Source of the DNA: SCRD01 sp046705285
GTDB lineage: Bacteria; Acidobacteriota; Terriglobia; UBA7540
Assembly: GCA_046705285.1 (NCBI GenBank)
Contig: JBJKQK010000073.1
Coordinates: 1 to 64,000, forward strand
Reading direction: 5' to 3'
Length of the DNA stretch: 64,000 nt
Part shown: piece by piece, positions 13,745 through 20,957 of the stretch
Layout: every line of letters begins with the position of its first letter
Position numbering within the stretch: the first letter of the stretch is position 1
Notes under the pieces: model-generated
Seen by the model: the letters and a program-made list of their open reading frames with translations, nothing else
What the model was told of the DNA's origin: nothing
Database searches by the model: none
Translations under genes and position numbers: made by a program

Positions 13745-15592
13745 ATGAAATTTTCTCGCCGCCACATCCTGGGCTCGGGAGCGGCCCTCTTGGGTTCGAA
13801 ACTGATGGAAGTGGTGACCACGCCGATCTGGCGATGGTCAGGCATACCCGTCCTCGAGGCCGCGCAAGTTTCCAACCCAGCGACCGGGTCACCCGTAACG
13901 TTCGTTGATGTTGCTAAAGAGGCGGGGTTGGATACGGTCACCGTCTGGGGTGGAGTTCATAAGAAGAAATACATTGTCGAAGCCAAGGGAAATGGTATTG
14001 CCTTTTTTGACTACGACAACGACGGCTGGATTGATATCTACCAGACCAATGGAACGAGGCTCCGGAATTTCCCTTCCGGGCAGCCGCTTCCCAGCCTTGA
14101 CGACCCCAACTACTTGCAGCAGATCGATCTGACGTGGCCTCCGGGCAAAGCCCCCACAACCCATCTTTACAAGAATAATCGCGATGGAACTTTTACCGAT
14201 GTGACGGAACACTCCGGGTTGGCCCGTACGGGGTGGCAAACGGGCGTTTGCATTGGCGACTACGACAACGACGGTTGGGATGATCTTTTTCTGACGTTCT
14301 GGGGCCACAACATCCTGTTTCGCAACAATGGCGATGGCACCTTCACCGATGTCACCAAGAAAGCCGGCCTTTACCAGGACCCGGTTCGATGGGGCACGGG
14401 ATGTACCTTCCTGGACTATGACCGCGACGGGTTTCTGGACCTGTTTGTCGCCAATTACATTGTGCTGAACCTTGCAAAGGTTCCAAGTCCGGGCGAGACC
14501 GGTTTCTGCCAGTGGAAAGGCATCCCGGTGATGTGCGGCCCGCGCGGGTTGCCGGGGGGATCGAACCTGCTTTTCCATAACAATGGTAACGGAACCTTTA
14601 CCGACGTGTCGGAAAAGGCAGGAATCCTGAAGACGGGCCCGCGGTATTCGATTACGGCCGTATCCTACGATTTCGACAACGATGGCTGGCCAGATATTTA
14701 CGTGGCCGTCGATTCCGAACCGAGCATCCTGTTCCACAACAAGCATGACGGCACGTTTGAAGACATCGGCGTGATGGCTGGTTGCGCCTATAACGAGGAC
14801 GGTCAGGAACAGGCCGGCATGGGCATCGGCGTGGGCGATTACAACTGTGACGGCTGGTTTGACATTTTCAAGACGAACTTTTCCGACGACACCTCTGACC
14901 TTTATCGGAACAATGGTGACGGCACTTTCACAGACGTGACTTATATGGCGGGAGTGGGGCAGGACACTCAGGACGTCAAATGGGGATGCGGGTTTGTGGA
15001 TTACGACAATGACGGCTGGGTGGATATCATTCAGGTCGATGGTCACGTTTACCCTCGAATTGATCAATACCATGTGAGCCAGACATTCAAAGAGCCTCGT
15101 GTCGTCTACCACAACCTGGGGAATGGCAGATTCAAGAATGTTTCAGCGGAAATGGGACCGGGAATTACAGAGCGCTTTTCCAGCCGTGGATGCGCGTTTG
15201 GCGATTACGATAACGACGGCGATATCGATGTTTTGGTGAGCAACATGAATGACCCGCCCTCGTTGCTGCGCAACGAGGGTGGCAACAAGAACAACTGGAT
15301 TAAGATCAAGCTGATTGGGACGCAGTGTAACCGCACGGCTATCGGCGCGCGGGCCTGGGTGACAATCGGGAAGCATCGGCAGATGGATGAGGTCCACAGC
15401 GGAACGAGCGTCATATCCCAGAGCGATCTGCGCCTGCATTTTGGAGCTGGTAAAGCAACGAAAGTGGACCTGATTGAAGTGAAGTGGCCGACAACGCAGA
15501 AAATCGAAAAGTTCGCAAACCTCGACGTCAACCAGATCCTGACCATCCGGGAAGGCCATGGGATCATCAAAAAGACCAAGCCGGGCGCTTGA
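13745..15592 (+). CDS. FG-GAP/VCBS repeat protein with C-terminal ASPIC/UnbV domain (CRTAC1-like), Tat-exported
   Basis: A 615-residue protein. The start at ATG 13745 gives a Tat-type signal, Ser-Arg-Arg-His-Ile-Leu-Gly. It then has seven FG-GAP-type units, each with a calcium-binding Asp-Tyr-Asp-Asn-Asp-Gly-Trp-like loop, mostly alternating with Asn-Asn-Gly-Asp-Gly-Thr-Phe-Thr-Asp-Val. This is consistent with a seven-bladed beta-propeller. The final about 75 residues match ASPIC/UnbV (Asn-Trp-Ile-Lys-Ile-Lys-Leu ... Gly-Ala-Arg ... Ser-Gly-Thr-Ser-Val ... Leu-Arg-Leu-His-Phe-Gly). Such proteins are common and multicopy in Acidobacteriota; their function is not established. It is probably periplasmic or surface-bound and folds before export. 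Confidence 0.9.
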   Translation: MKFSRRHILGSGAALLGSKLMEVVTTPIWRWSGIPVLEAAQVSNPATGSPVTFVDVAKEAGLDTVTVWGGVHKKKYIVEAKGNGIAFFDYDNDGWIDIYQTNGTRLRNFPSGQPLPSLDDPNYLQQIDLTWPPGKAPTTHLYKNNRDGTFTDVTEHSGLARTGWQTGVCIGDYDNDGWDDLFLTFWGHNILFRNNGDGTFTDVTKKAGLYQDPVRWGTGCTFLDYDRDGFLDLFVANYIVLNLAKVPSPGETGFCQWKGIPVMCGPRGLPGGSNLLFHNNGNGTFTDVSEKAGILKTGPRYSITAVSYDFDNDGWPDIYVAVDSEPSILFHNKHDGTFEDIGVMAGCAYNEDGQEQAGMGIGVGDYNCDGWFDIFKTNFSDDTSDLYRNNGDGTFTDVTYMAGVGQDTQDVKWGCGFVDYDNDGWVDIIQVDGHVYPRIDQYHVSQTFKEPRVVYHNLGNGRFKNVSAEMGPGITERFSSRGCAFGDYDNDGDIDVLVSNMNDPPSLLRNEGGNKNNWIKIKLIGTQCNRTAIGARAWVTIGKHRQMDEVHSGTSVISQSDLRLHFGAGKATKVDLIEVKWPTTQKIEKFANLDVNQILTIREGHGIIKKTKPGA

Positions 15593-15740
15593 TCTCGTCT
15601 GAGCCTCTTTGCAGGCCGGTGATGGTCTGAAGGCGGTTTTGAGTACAATTCGATCGTCGAAAGAAAGGACCGGCAGAGAGTTTTGCCGGTTTCTCATTTT
15701 GCGCAGCCTTGTCGGTTCGGCATGTCGGGCACGCGGTCAG

Positions 15741-16745
15741 TTGAGTTCACTTCGGGAAGTGGCTTTGTGGCCGGCCGTTGTTTTGGCGTTAGCCTGTGCC
15801 GCTCCCGCCCCTGGCGCTGCCCGGAATGTGGCTCCCAAGATCACACAGATTCAGCCTTCGCACGCTCAGCCGGGCAGCCATGTCACGGTGAAGGTTGAAG
15901 GTGAGCACTTCAACTCCGGAGCATACGTTTCTTTCTCTGACCCGGCCATCCACGTCCTCGCCACCCGGCAGGTGAGTGAGACGCAGTTAGACGTGGACAT
16001 CGCGGTAGGTGAGACGGCGAAGTCGCAACAGGTGATCCTTTACGTTGCGAATCCTTCGGGCGAGTCAGCTCAAACCGCTTTTACGATTGCTTCCGGCACG
16101 ACCAATACACCGGAAGAGGCTCGCTCATCATCGCCGGAAGCACCTATGGTCAAGAAGGTCGAGCCTGCCATGGTTGAGCCCGGCAGCAAGACAAACATCA
16201 AGGTGACCGGAAAAAACTTTAAGGAAGGGGCGAAAGTCGCCTTTTCAAATCCCGGGATTCGCGTACTGGGAACAGAGTTCAAGAAGTCAACACGGCTGAT
16301 TGCGCAAATCGAAGTCGCATCAAATGCGCCGACCGGCAAGACAAGCCTGTTTGTCATCAATCCTGACGACAGCGAAGTTGAGACAGGTTTCGAGGTCGGT
16401 GGAGGGAAATCGGCGAAATCTGGCACCGCGGCAAATGCTCCAGCTCAGCAATTCAGCGTTTACAACCTCGGTGATGCCACCAGCATTTTTCAGAATCCCG
16501 GCAAAGCCAAGGGCCAGTTGGTTGTGGAAGGCGGCAAACTGAAGTACGAGCAGGATGGGAAAGTCGTCTTCACAGCAAAGTCAGGCGATATTCAGGAAAT
16601 CGCTCCTAATGTGCTTTTTGGATTGAACACCGGCACGTTCCACATCATCCTGACCTCGGGGAAGACGTACAACTTTGTTTCCTCGTCGCTGACACCTGCT
16701 GAAACAAACTCGATTGTGGAGTCGCTGCGCAGCGCGCTGAAATGA
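15741..16745 (+). CDS. Secreted protein with two IPT/TIG domains and a C-terminal PH-like domain
   Basis: About 334 residues. A hydrophobic signal (Leu-Trp-Pro-Ala-Val-Val-Leu-Ala-Leu-Ala-Cys) precedes two Ig-like IPT/TIG repeats (about 30-115 and 135-220). Each starts with Ile/Val-X-Pro and contains Pro-Gly-Ser-X-(Val/Asn)-X-(Val/Ile)-Lys-Val and Phe-Ser-(Asp/Asn)-Pro. The last about 85 residues (Lys-Gly-Gln-Leu-Val-Val-Glu-Gly-Gly-Lys-Leu ... Asn-Phe-Val) look like a small beta-barrel of PH/GRAM type. The start is uncertain: the frame has no ATG and opens at TTG 15609, while TTG 15741 or GTG 15759 leaves a normal signal peptide. It lies close behind the ASPIC/UnbV gene. Confidence 0.62.
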   Translation: MSSLREVALWPAVVLALACAAPAPGAARNVAPKITQIQPSHAQPGSHVTVKVEGEHFNSGAYVSFSDPAIHVLATRQVSETQLDVDIAVGETAKSQQVILYVANPSGESAQTAFTIASGTTNTPEEARSSSPEAPMVKKVEPAMVEPGSKTNIKVTGKNFKEGAKVAFSNPGIRVLGTEFKKSTRLIAQIEVASNAPTGKTSLFVINPDDSEVETGFEVGGGKSAKSGTAANAPAQQFSVYNLGDATSIFQNPGKAKGQLVVEGGKLKYEQDGKVVFTAKSGDIQEIAPNVLFGLNTGTFHIILTSGKTYNFVSSSLTPAETNSIVESLRSALK

Positions 16746-16762
16746 GTGCCTGTCGGAGGCAC
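16746..16762. terminator. Hairpin directly after the IPT/TIG gene stop
   Basis: GTGCCT (16746-16751) pairs with AGGCAC (16757-16762) around a 5-nt loop, immediately after the TGA and before a convergent gene end. It has no T-tract, so it is only a possible terminator. Confidence 0.35.
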
Positions 16763-16797
16763 GTGTGGAGTGTGGACTTGCAAGGGGGTTGACGGCC

Positions 16798-17895
16798 TCA
16801 GCCGGCATGCGGCTGTCCCAGTGAGGAGACCTGGGTCGATTTGTCTTCTCGGTCCATTTCCACGCGGGTTCTGGGCAGACACTGCGGATACTTTTCCTGA
16901 AGAAATGTGATCAGTTTTTCGCGCACCAGGCAGCGTAAATTCCACGAGGTCGGTGAATCCGCTGAACTCATCAGAGCCCGCAGTTCCATCGTATGCTCGC
17001 TGGCATTCGTTACCTGCAGTACCCAGGCTTTTCCGTCCCACATGTCGGTCGATTTGAGGATCCTGAGAAGTTCCTGGCGGATTTCTTCCACGGGAACGGT
17101 GTAATCGGTATAAAGAAAGACCGTTCCGAGGAGGTCTGCTGTGACGCGAGTCCAGTTCTGGAAAGGATGCTCGATGAAGTAAGAGATCGGCACGACGAGC
17201 CTGCGCAGATCCCAGATTCGCACCACGACGTAAGTAGTAGTAATCTCTTCAATCCAGCCCCATTCACCTTCCACGATGACGACGTCTTCCAGACGGATAG
17301 GCTCTGTCAAGGCGATCTGCACTCCGGCCAGGAGGTTGGAAAGCGTCGGGCGGGCAGCCATGCCGATAACCAGTCCGGCGATGCCGGCAGACGCGAACAG
17401 GCTGACGCCGAACTGGCGAATGCTCGGGAAGGTCATCAGCATGACCGAAAAAGCAACGATGCAGGAAACAACAATGGCCGTCCGCCGCAGGACGTGAACC
17501 TGGGTCTGGATCTTCCGAGCCCGCAGATCGTCGCGAACCCCGATTTTGTACCTTTCAGCGACAACGTCTTCGAACACATCGATCATGATGATCGCCAGCC
17601 AGGCTACCGAAGCAATCATCCCCAAGGCGAGGATGTGACGGATCGCACCGATGGGACCTGTCGGCAGCGACGTTGCCGGCAGCGCCAGGAATAAAGCTAA
17701 CAGGGGAATGATCAGCTTGGCAGGCTTGCGGCCGTGCTGGACCAGGGAATTATCAATCACAGTGCCAGTTCGTCGCGCGAACCGACCAGCTACCGAAAAG
17801 AGGATTTTATGGACAATCCAGGCAATGATCAGGGCTCCGATGATGATTCCACCGGAGATCGCCCATTCGCGCCAGTGGTTCAAAAGGTGGGTCAT
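16798..17895 (-). CDS. Mechanosensitive ion channel family protein (MscS-like)
   Basis: A 365-residue inner-membrane protein with about four or five N-terminal hydrophobic helices. The pore-lining Ala/Gly-rich segment Ala-Ser-Ala-Gly-Ile-Ala-Gly-Leu-Val-Ile-Gly-Met-Ala-Ala-Arg-Pro lies near residue 170-185. It is followed by the MscS beta domain (Gly-Val-Gln-Ile-Ala-Leu-Thr-Glu-Pro-Ile-Arg ... Asp-Val-Val-Ile-Val-Glu-Gly) and a cytosolic alpha/beta domain. MscS channels open under membrane tension to release solutes after osmotic downshock. The ATG at 17895 is preceded by GGAGGCGCTGAAAA. It is convergent with the IPT/TIG gene and divergent from the kinase pair. Confidence 0.9.
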   Translation of the reverse strand: MTHLLNHWREWAISGGIIIGALIIAWIVHKILFSVAGRFARRTGTVIDNSLVQHGRKPAKLIIPLLALFLALPATSLPTGPIGAIRHILALGMIASVAWLAIIMIDVFEDVVAERYKIGVRDDLRARKIQTQVHVLRRTAIVVSCIVAFSVMLMTFPSIRQFGVSLFASAGIAGLVIGMAARPTLSNLLAGVQIALTEPIRLEDVVIVEGEWGWIEEITTTYVVVRIWDLRRLVVPISYFIEHPFQNWTRVTADLLGTVFLYTDYTVPVEEIRQELLRILKSTDMWDGKAWVLQVTNASEHTMELRALMSSADSPTSWNLRCLVREKLITFLQEKYPQCLPRTRVEMDREDKSTQVSSLGQPHAG

Positions 17896-17972
17896 TTTTC
17901 AGCGCCTCCGTAAAATAAACGCTCTAGCCTACGCCACGTCTGAGGAGTTTTTCCCTCCACTATGCTACAGCT

Positions 17973-17999
17973 TTGAGGCCACCTTTAATATGTTATAGT
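17973..17999 (+). promoter_or_regulatory. Extended -10 promoter of the kinase pair
   Basis: TATAGT (17994-17999) preceded by TG one base upstream (extended -10). TTGAGG at 17973-17978 is 15 nt away, a short spacer. It would drive the first kinase gene at 18043. Confidence 0.4.
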
Positions 18000-18042
18000 T
18001 AACTCTACACATCAATTTTCTTGAAGTGTACGGGGCTTTGCA

Positions 18043-18726
18043 GTGAAACGTTACGGAGAGCATCGCTTTCCAGGCAAACTCTTTGTAGTGGAAGGGATCG
18101 ACGGCTCAGGGAAGTCGACCCAGCTTACTCTGCTCCATCAGTGGCTGCGGGCCGAAGGGTACGGAACGGTCTTCAGTGAATGGAACTCTTCTCCTCTGGT
18201 GCGCGACACGACGAGACGGGGCAAGAAGAAAAAAATGCTGACTCCTGCGAGCTTCTGCCTGATTCACGCCACCGACTTTGCGGACCGCATGGAACACAAC
18301 ATCATCCCTTTGCTGAAGGCCGGCGCGATCGTGCTCTGCGACCGGTACATCTATACGGCATTCGCGCGCGACGTTGCCCGGGGGATGGATCCAGGATGGG
18401 TGAGGGAGCTTTATGCCTTTGCCGTCAAGCCAACCTTGGCTTTCTACTTTCGCACCCCGCTGGACGTGGCCATGAAGCGCCTGCTGAACGGACGGAGCGG
18501 CTTTAAATTCTATGAGGCGGGGATGGACCTTGACCTGAGTGGCGATCCCGTGGAGAGTTTTGAAATCTTCCAGGGTCATATTCTCGGAGAGTACGAGAAG
18601 ATGATTCAAGAGTTCGAACTGACCGTGGTGGACGCGACGCTGCCGATCGAAGAGCAGCAAACGCGGATGCGGCAACTGGTGAAGGCAAAACTTGCGCAGG
18701 CCAAACGATTGAGGGTGGCGCCATGA
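18043..18726 (+). CDS. tmk: Thymidylate kinase family protein, first of a tandem pair
   Basis: A 227-residue P-loop nucleotide kinase. It shows Gly-Ile-Asp-Gly-Ser-Gly-Lys-Ser-Thr at 18-26, with the canonical Lys24, and Cys-Asp-Arg-Tyr-Ile-Tyr-Thr, the Asp-Arg-Tyr motif that contacts the nucleoside monophosphate. dTMP kinase phosphorylates dTMP to dTDP with ATP. The sequence is divergent from housekeeping Tmk after the second motif and has a basic Arg-Arg-Gly-Lys-Lys-Lys-Lys run near 60, so another monophosphate substrate is possible. It starts with GTG at 18043. Its stop overlaps the next, homologous kinase by 4 nt. Confidence 0.72.
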   Translation: MKRYGEHRFPGKLFVVEGIDGSGKSTQLTLLHQWLRAEGYGTVFSEWNSSPLVRDTTRRGKKKKMLTPASFCLIHATDFADRMEHNIIPLLKAGAIVLCDRYIYTAFARDVARGMDPGWVRELYAFAVKPTLAFYFRTPLDVAMKRLLNGRSGFKFYEAGMDLDLSGDPVESFEIFQGHILGEYEKMIQEFELTVVDATLPIEEQQTRMRQLVKAKLAQAKRLRVAP

Positions 18727-19499
18727 GGTCAACCTATGGGGTGGTTTTGCCCGACATGCGACTGGAGAATCTGCCCGGGAAACTGATTGTTATCGAAGGA
18801 ACAGACGGCGTCGGGCGCTCCACGCAGATCGCGCTGCTGAAGCCCTGGCTCGAGCAGCAGGGGCGCGCCGTGGTGGATACTGGCATGACGCGCTCTAAGC
18901 TGGCCGGGAAGGGAATTACCCAGGCCAAGCGGGGCCACACGCTGGGCCGGATCACGCTCAGCCTGTTTTATGCCACGGATTTTGCTGACCGCCTGGAAAA
19001 TGAAATCGTTCCTGCGCTGCGTGCGGGATTTGTGGTTCTTACGGACCGTTACATTTACTCTTTGATCGCCCGCGGGGCGGTTCGCGGTATGGAACCTTCC
19101 TGGATCCGGAACGTTTACAGCTTTGCGCTGGTTCCTGACGCGGTTTTCTACCTCCGGATCGGTGTTGACGACCTCATTCCGCGCGTAGTTTTCTCAACGG
19201 GTTTTGATTACTGGGAATCGGGCATGGACCTGCATCCAAGCGAAGACATGTACGAGAGCTTCCGGAAGTACCAGACAGCCCTTCTGGGCCAGTTCGAAAA
19301 CCTTGTCGAGGAATATCACTTCAAGGTTGTCGACGCCAGCCAGGACATTCCCGTTGTGTTTAACTGCCTTCGGGAAGGGATCGGCGAGGTTCTGGCTCAG
19401 AAAGAGCAATCACCTGAAGGCGTGAGCATTCAGGCATCCCCCCAGGGAATGGTCGCAGGTAAATCCCCGGCCCACAGTGATGACGGCTCCGGAAGCTGA
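18723..19499 (+). CDS. Thymidylate-kinase-like protein with altered P-loop, second of a tandem pair
   Basis: A 258-residue paralogue of the preceding protein, in ATGA overlap with it. The P-loop reads Gly-Thr-Asp-Gly-Val-Gly-Arg-Ser-Thr (26-34), with Arg32 where Walker A needs Lys. The Asp-Arg-Tyr-Ile-Tyr-Ser motif and the shared Ala-Thr-Asp-Phe-Ala-Asp-Arg segment are intact. Lys to Arg in Walker A usually cripples phosphoryl transfer, so this subunit may be regulatory, may form a heterodimer with its neighbour, or may use another phosphate donor. The last about 35 residues are a Ser/Pro/Gly-rich tail not found in Tmk. It is convergent with a CHAD gene 8 nt away. Confidence 0.72.
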   Translation: MRSTYGVVLPDMRLENLPGKLIVIEGTDGVGRSTQIALLKPWLEQQGRAVVDTGMTRSKLAGKGITQAKRGHTLGRITLSLFYATDFADRLENEIVPALRAGFVVLTDRYIYSLIARGAVRGMEPSWIRNVYSFALVPDAVFYLRIGVDDLIPRVVFSTGFDYWESGMDLHPSEDMYESFRKYQTALLGQFENLVEEYHFKVVDASQDIPVVFNCLREGIGEVLAQKEQSPEGVSIQASPQGMVAGKSPAHSDDGSGS

Positions 19500-19507
19500 A
19501 ACATTGT

Positions 19508-20632
19508 TCAGACGCTTCCGCCAAAAAGAGCGGCTGGAGAATCCACCACCCTCTGCACCCATCCCCGCGTTTTCAAGAAACCTGTCTTATCGCGCGTCAT
19601 TTCAGAATACTTTTCCTCAAGCCTGGCCTTCTGCGCTCGATTTCTAATGATTAATCGCTCGATCTGTAGCGCCATTCCCAGGTGATCGCGCAGAAAGACG
19701 GGGTCGGCAATCATTCCAATGACGGTCTCTTCAAACACGACCAGATCATGCCAGTTTCCGAGTTGGGTCTGAAGGCTTCGGAGCCAGATCAAGACTTCCT
19801 TGCTTCCCGAAACGTCGAACTCATGAATGACTTCGACCAGGTAGCGCACACGCTTGGCTGCAATCCGCGTGCGGTGGAGAGCCAATGAATCGGGCTCCTG
19901 ACGTGACTGTGTGATCTCGCCTTCGAGGGCCTTCCACACGTTTTCCAGAGCTTCGGCGATGCGAGTGTAGAAATCTTCGATCGTGAGACCCTGCCCGACA
20001 CCGGAATCACCCGAATTTTCGGACGCCGGAATGGAATTCCCTTCGGCAGGAAGCCATTCCTTCATGTGTACATAAATGGCCGAAAGATTGGCCTTTGCGA
20101 GTTTGCGCAGAGACTTTTCCAGCCTGATAGAACGCGATTTTTCCAGATATTCCCTGATGGCCTCCCATGCTTCACGGCGGGGCGTGCGTTTTCGCGCAAG
20201 CGCTCCTTCGACGCGTTCCATCAAAACGTCATAGTTCCTGACTTCCGAGAGAGAACGGCGGCAGCGCTTGAGGCCCCGGAACAATTTGCGAATCTCGCCG
20301 GGATGTGGCTTGGGACAAATCAGGCCAAGCAGTTGTTGCAGACGCCGGGTGGCCACCCGCAAATCATGGATGGCTTTGGGATCGTCGCCCTGCAAAACCT
20401 TCGGCTCGAGTGACATACAACGGTCAAGGTGTTTGATGGCAAGGCGGAAGACACGAGCCCACTCAGAGGGGACTGGAGCGCCTGTGCTCTCCCGCGGCGT
20501 TTCGTACCCGTTGGCCTGTCTTTCCAGGCTGACCTGATCGTCAATCTTGTCTGCATGCCGGTTTCCGGAAACTGAAGGCAACAAAGCGCCGAAGGGAGCG
20601 GTGCGACCAGCGTGTCGGTTTGAGTGAGCCAT
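19508..20632 (-). CDS. CHAD domain protein
   Basis: About 374 residues. The CHAD domain spans about 60-360, with two helical repeats. The first holds Ala-Ile-His-Asp-Leu-Arg-Val-Ala-Thr-Arg-Arg-Leu and Arg-Asn-Tyr-Asp-Val; the second holds Leu-His-Arg-Thr-Arg-Ile-Ala-Ala-Lys-Arg-Val-Arg-Tyr and Gly-Asn-Trp-His-Asp. These conserved His, Arg and Lys residues form a basic groove that binds polyphosphate in characterised CHAD proteins. There is no signal peptide, and it probably sits on polyphosphate granules. The ATG at 20632 is preferred; the open frame to 20770 lacks homology. It is convergent with the tandem kinases. Confidence 0.85.
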   Translation of the reverse strand: MAHSNRHAGRTAPFGALLPSVSGNRHADKIDDQVSLERQANGYETPRESTGAPVPSEWARVFRLAIKHLDRCMSLEPKVLQGDDPKAIHDLRVATRRLQQLLGLICPKPHPGEIRKLFRGLKRCRRSLSEVRNYDVLMERVEGALARKRTPRREAWEAIREYLEKSRSIRLEKSLRKLAKANLSAIYVHMKEWLPAEGNSIPASENSGDSGVGQGLTIEDFYTRIAEALENVWKALEGEITQSRQEPDSLALHRTRIAAKRVRYLVEVIHEFDVSGSKEVLIWLRSLQTQLGNWHDLVVFEETVIGMIADPVFLRDHLGMALQIERLIIRNRAQKARLEEKYSEMTRDKTGFLKTRGWVQRVVDSPAALFGGSV

Positions 20633-20881
20633 ATGAGGTGCCCGGCAGAACGCGGCCTCTTGCCTGTCCGGTGCCTGGCAGCACGCCGTGCACATTGCCG
20701 GTGGGAGGCAACCTCCTGCAATCACATGAGCCGATAGACCCAGTTTACAGGCAAGCTCGAACCAATACAACGCCTTGGGCAGGTTTTCGCTTTTGGAGTG
20801 AATATGTGGGTCTAAGGCGCACTATTACGGGCAATAAGTGCCCCTGGCCGCCTGTCTTGTTACTTGTCGGCGAGCCGAAAA

Positions 20882-20908
20882 TGTGACGCTCATCACTGCG
20901 GTGACCGC
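20882..20908 (+). promoter_or_regulatory. CRP/FNR-family-like operator plus adjacent palindrome upstream of PFOR
   Basis: TGTGA (20882-20886), 6 nt, then TCACT (20893-20897), close to the CRP consensus TGTGA-N6-TCACA. It is flanked on the left by AAAA-like bases. Directly after it lies the perfect palindrome GCGGT-G-ACCGC (20898-20908). Together they sit 50-76 nt before the PFOR start. Confidence 0.45.
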
Positions 20909-20957
20909 TTCTCTGCCCTAGCCTTATTTGGAGAGCTTTCATATTCTGGAGGAAACG

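Noticed and set aside
13409..13765. N-terminal extension of the dienelactone hydrolase
   Set aside because: The signal peptide begins at ATG 13408 with a good ribosome site; the extension has no homology and overlaps the next gene's promoter.
13889..15112. 407-codon minus-strand frame
   Set aside because: Antisense to the Asp/Asn-rich repeats of the ASPIC/UnbV gene; the repeat structure creates the long open frame.
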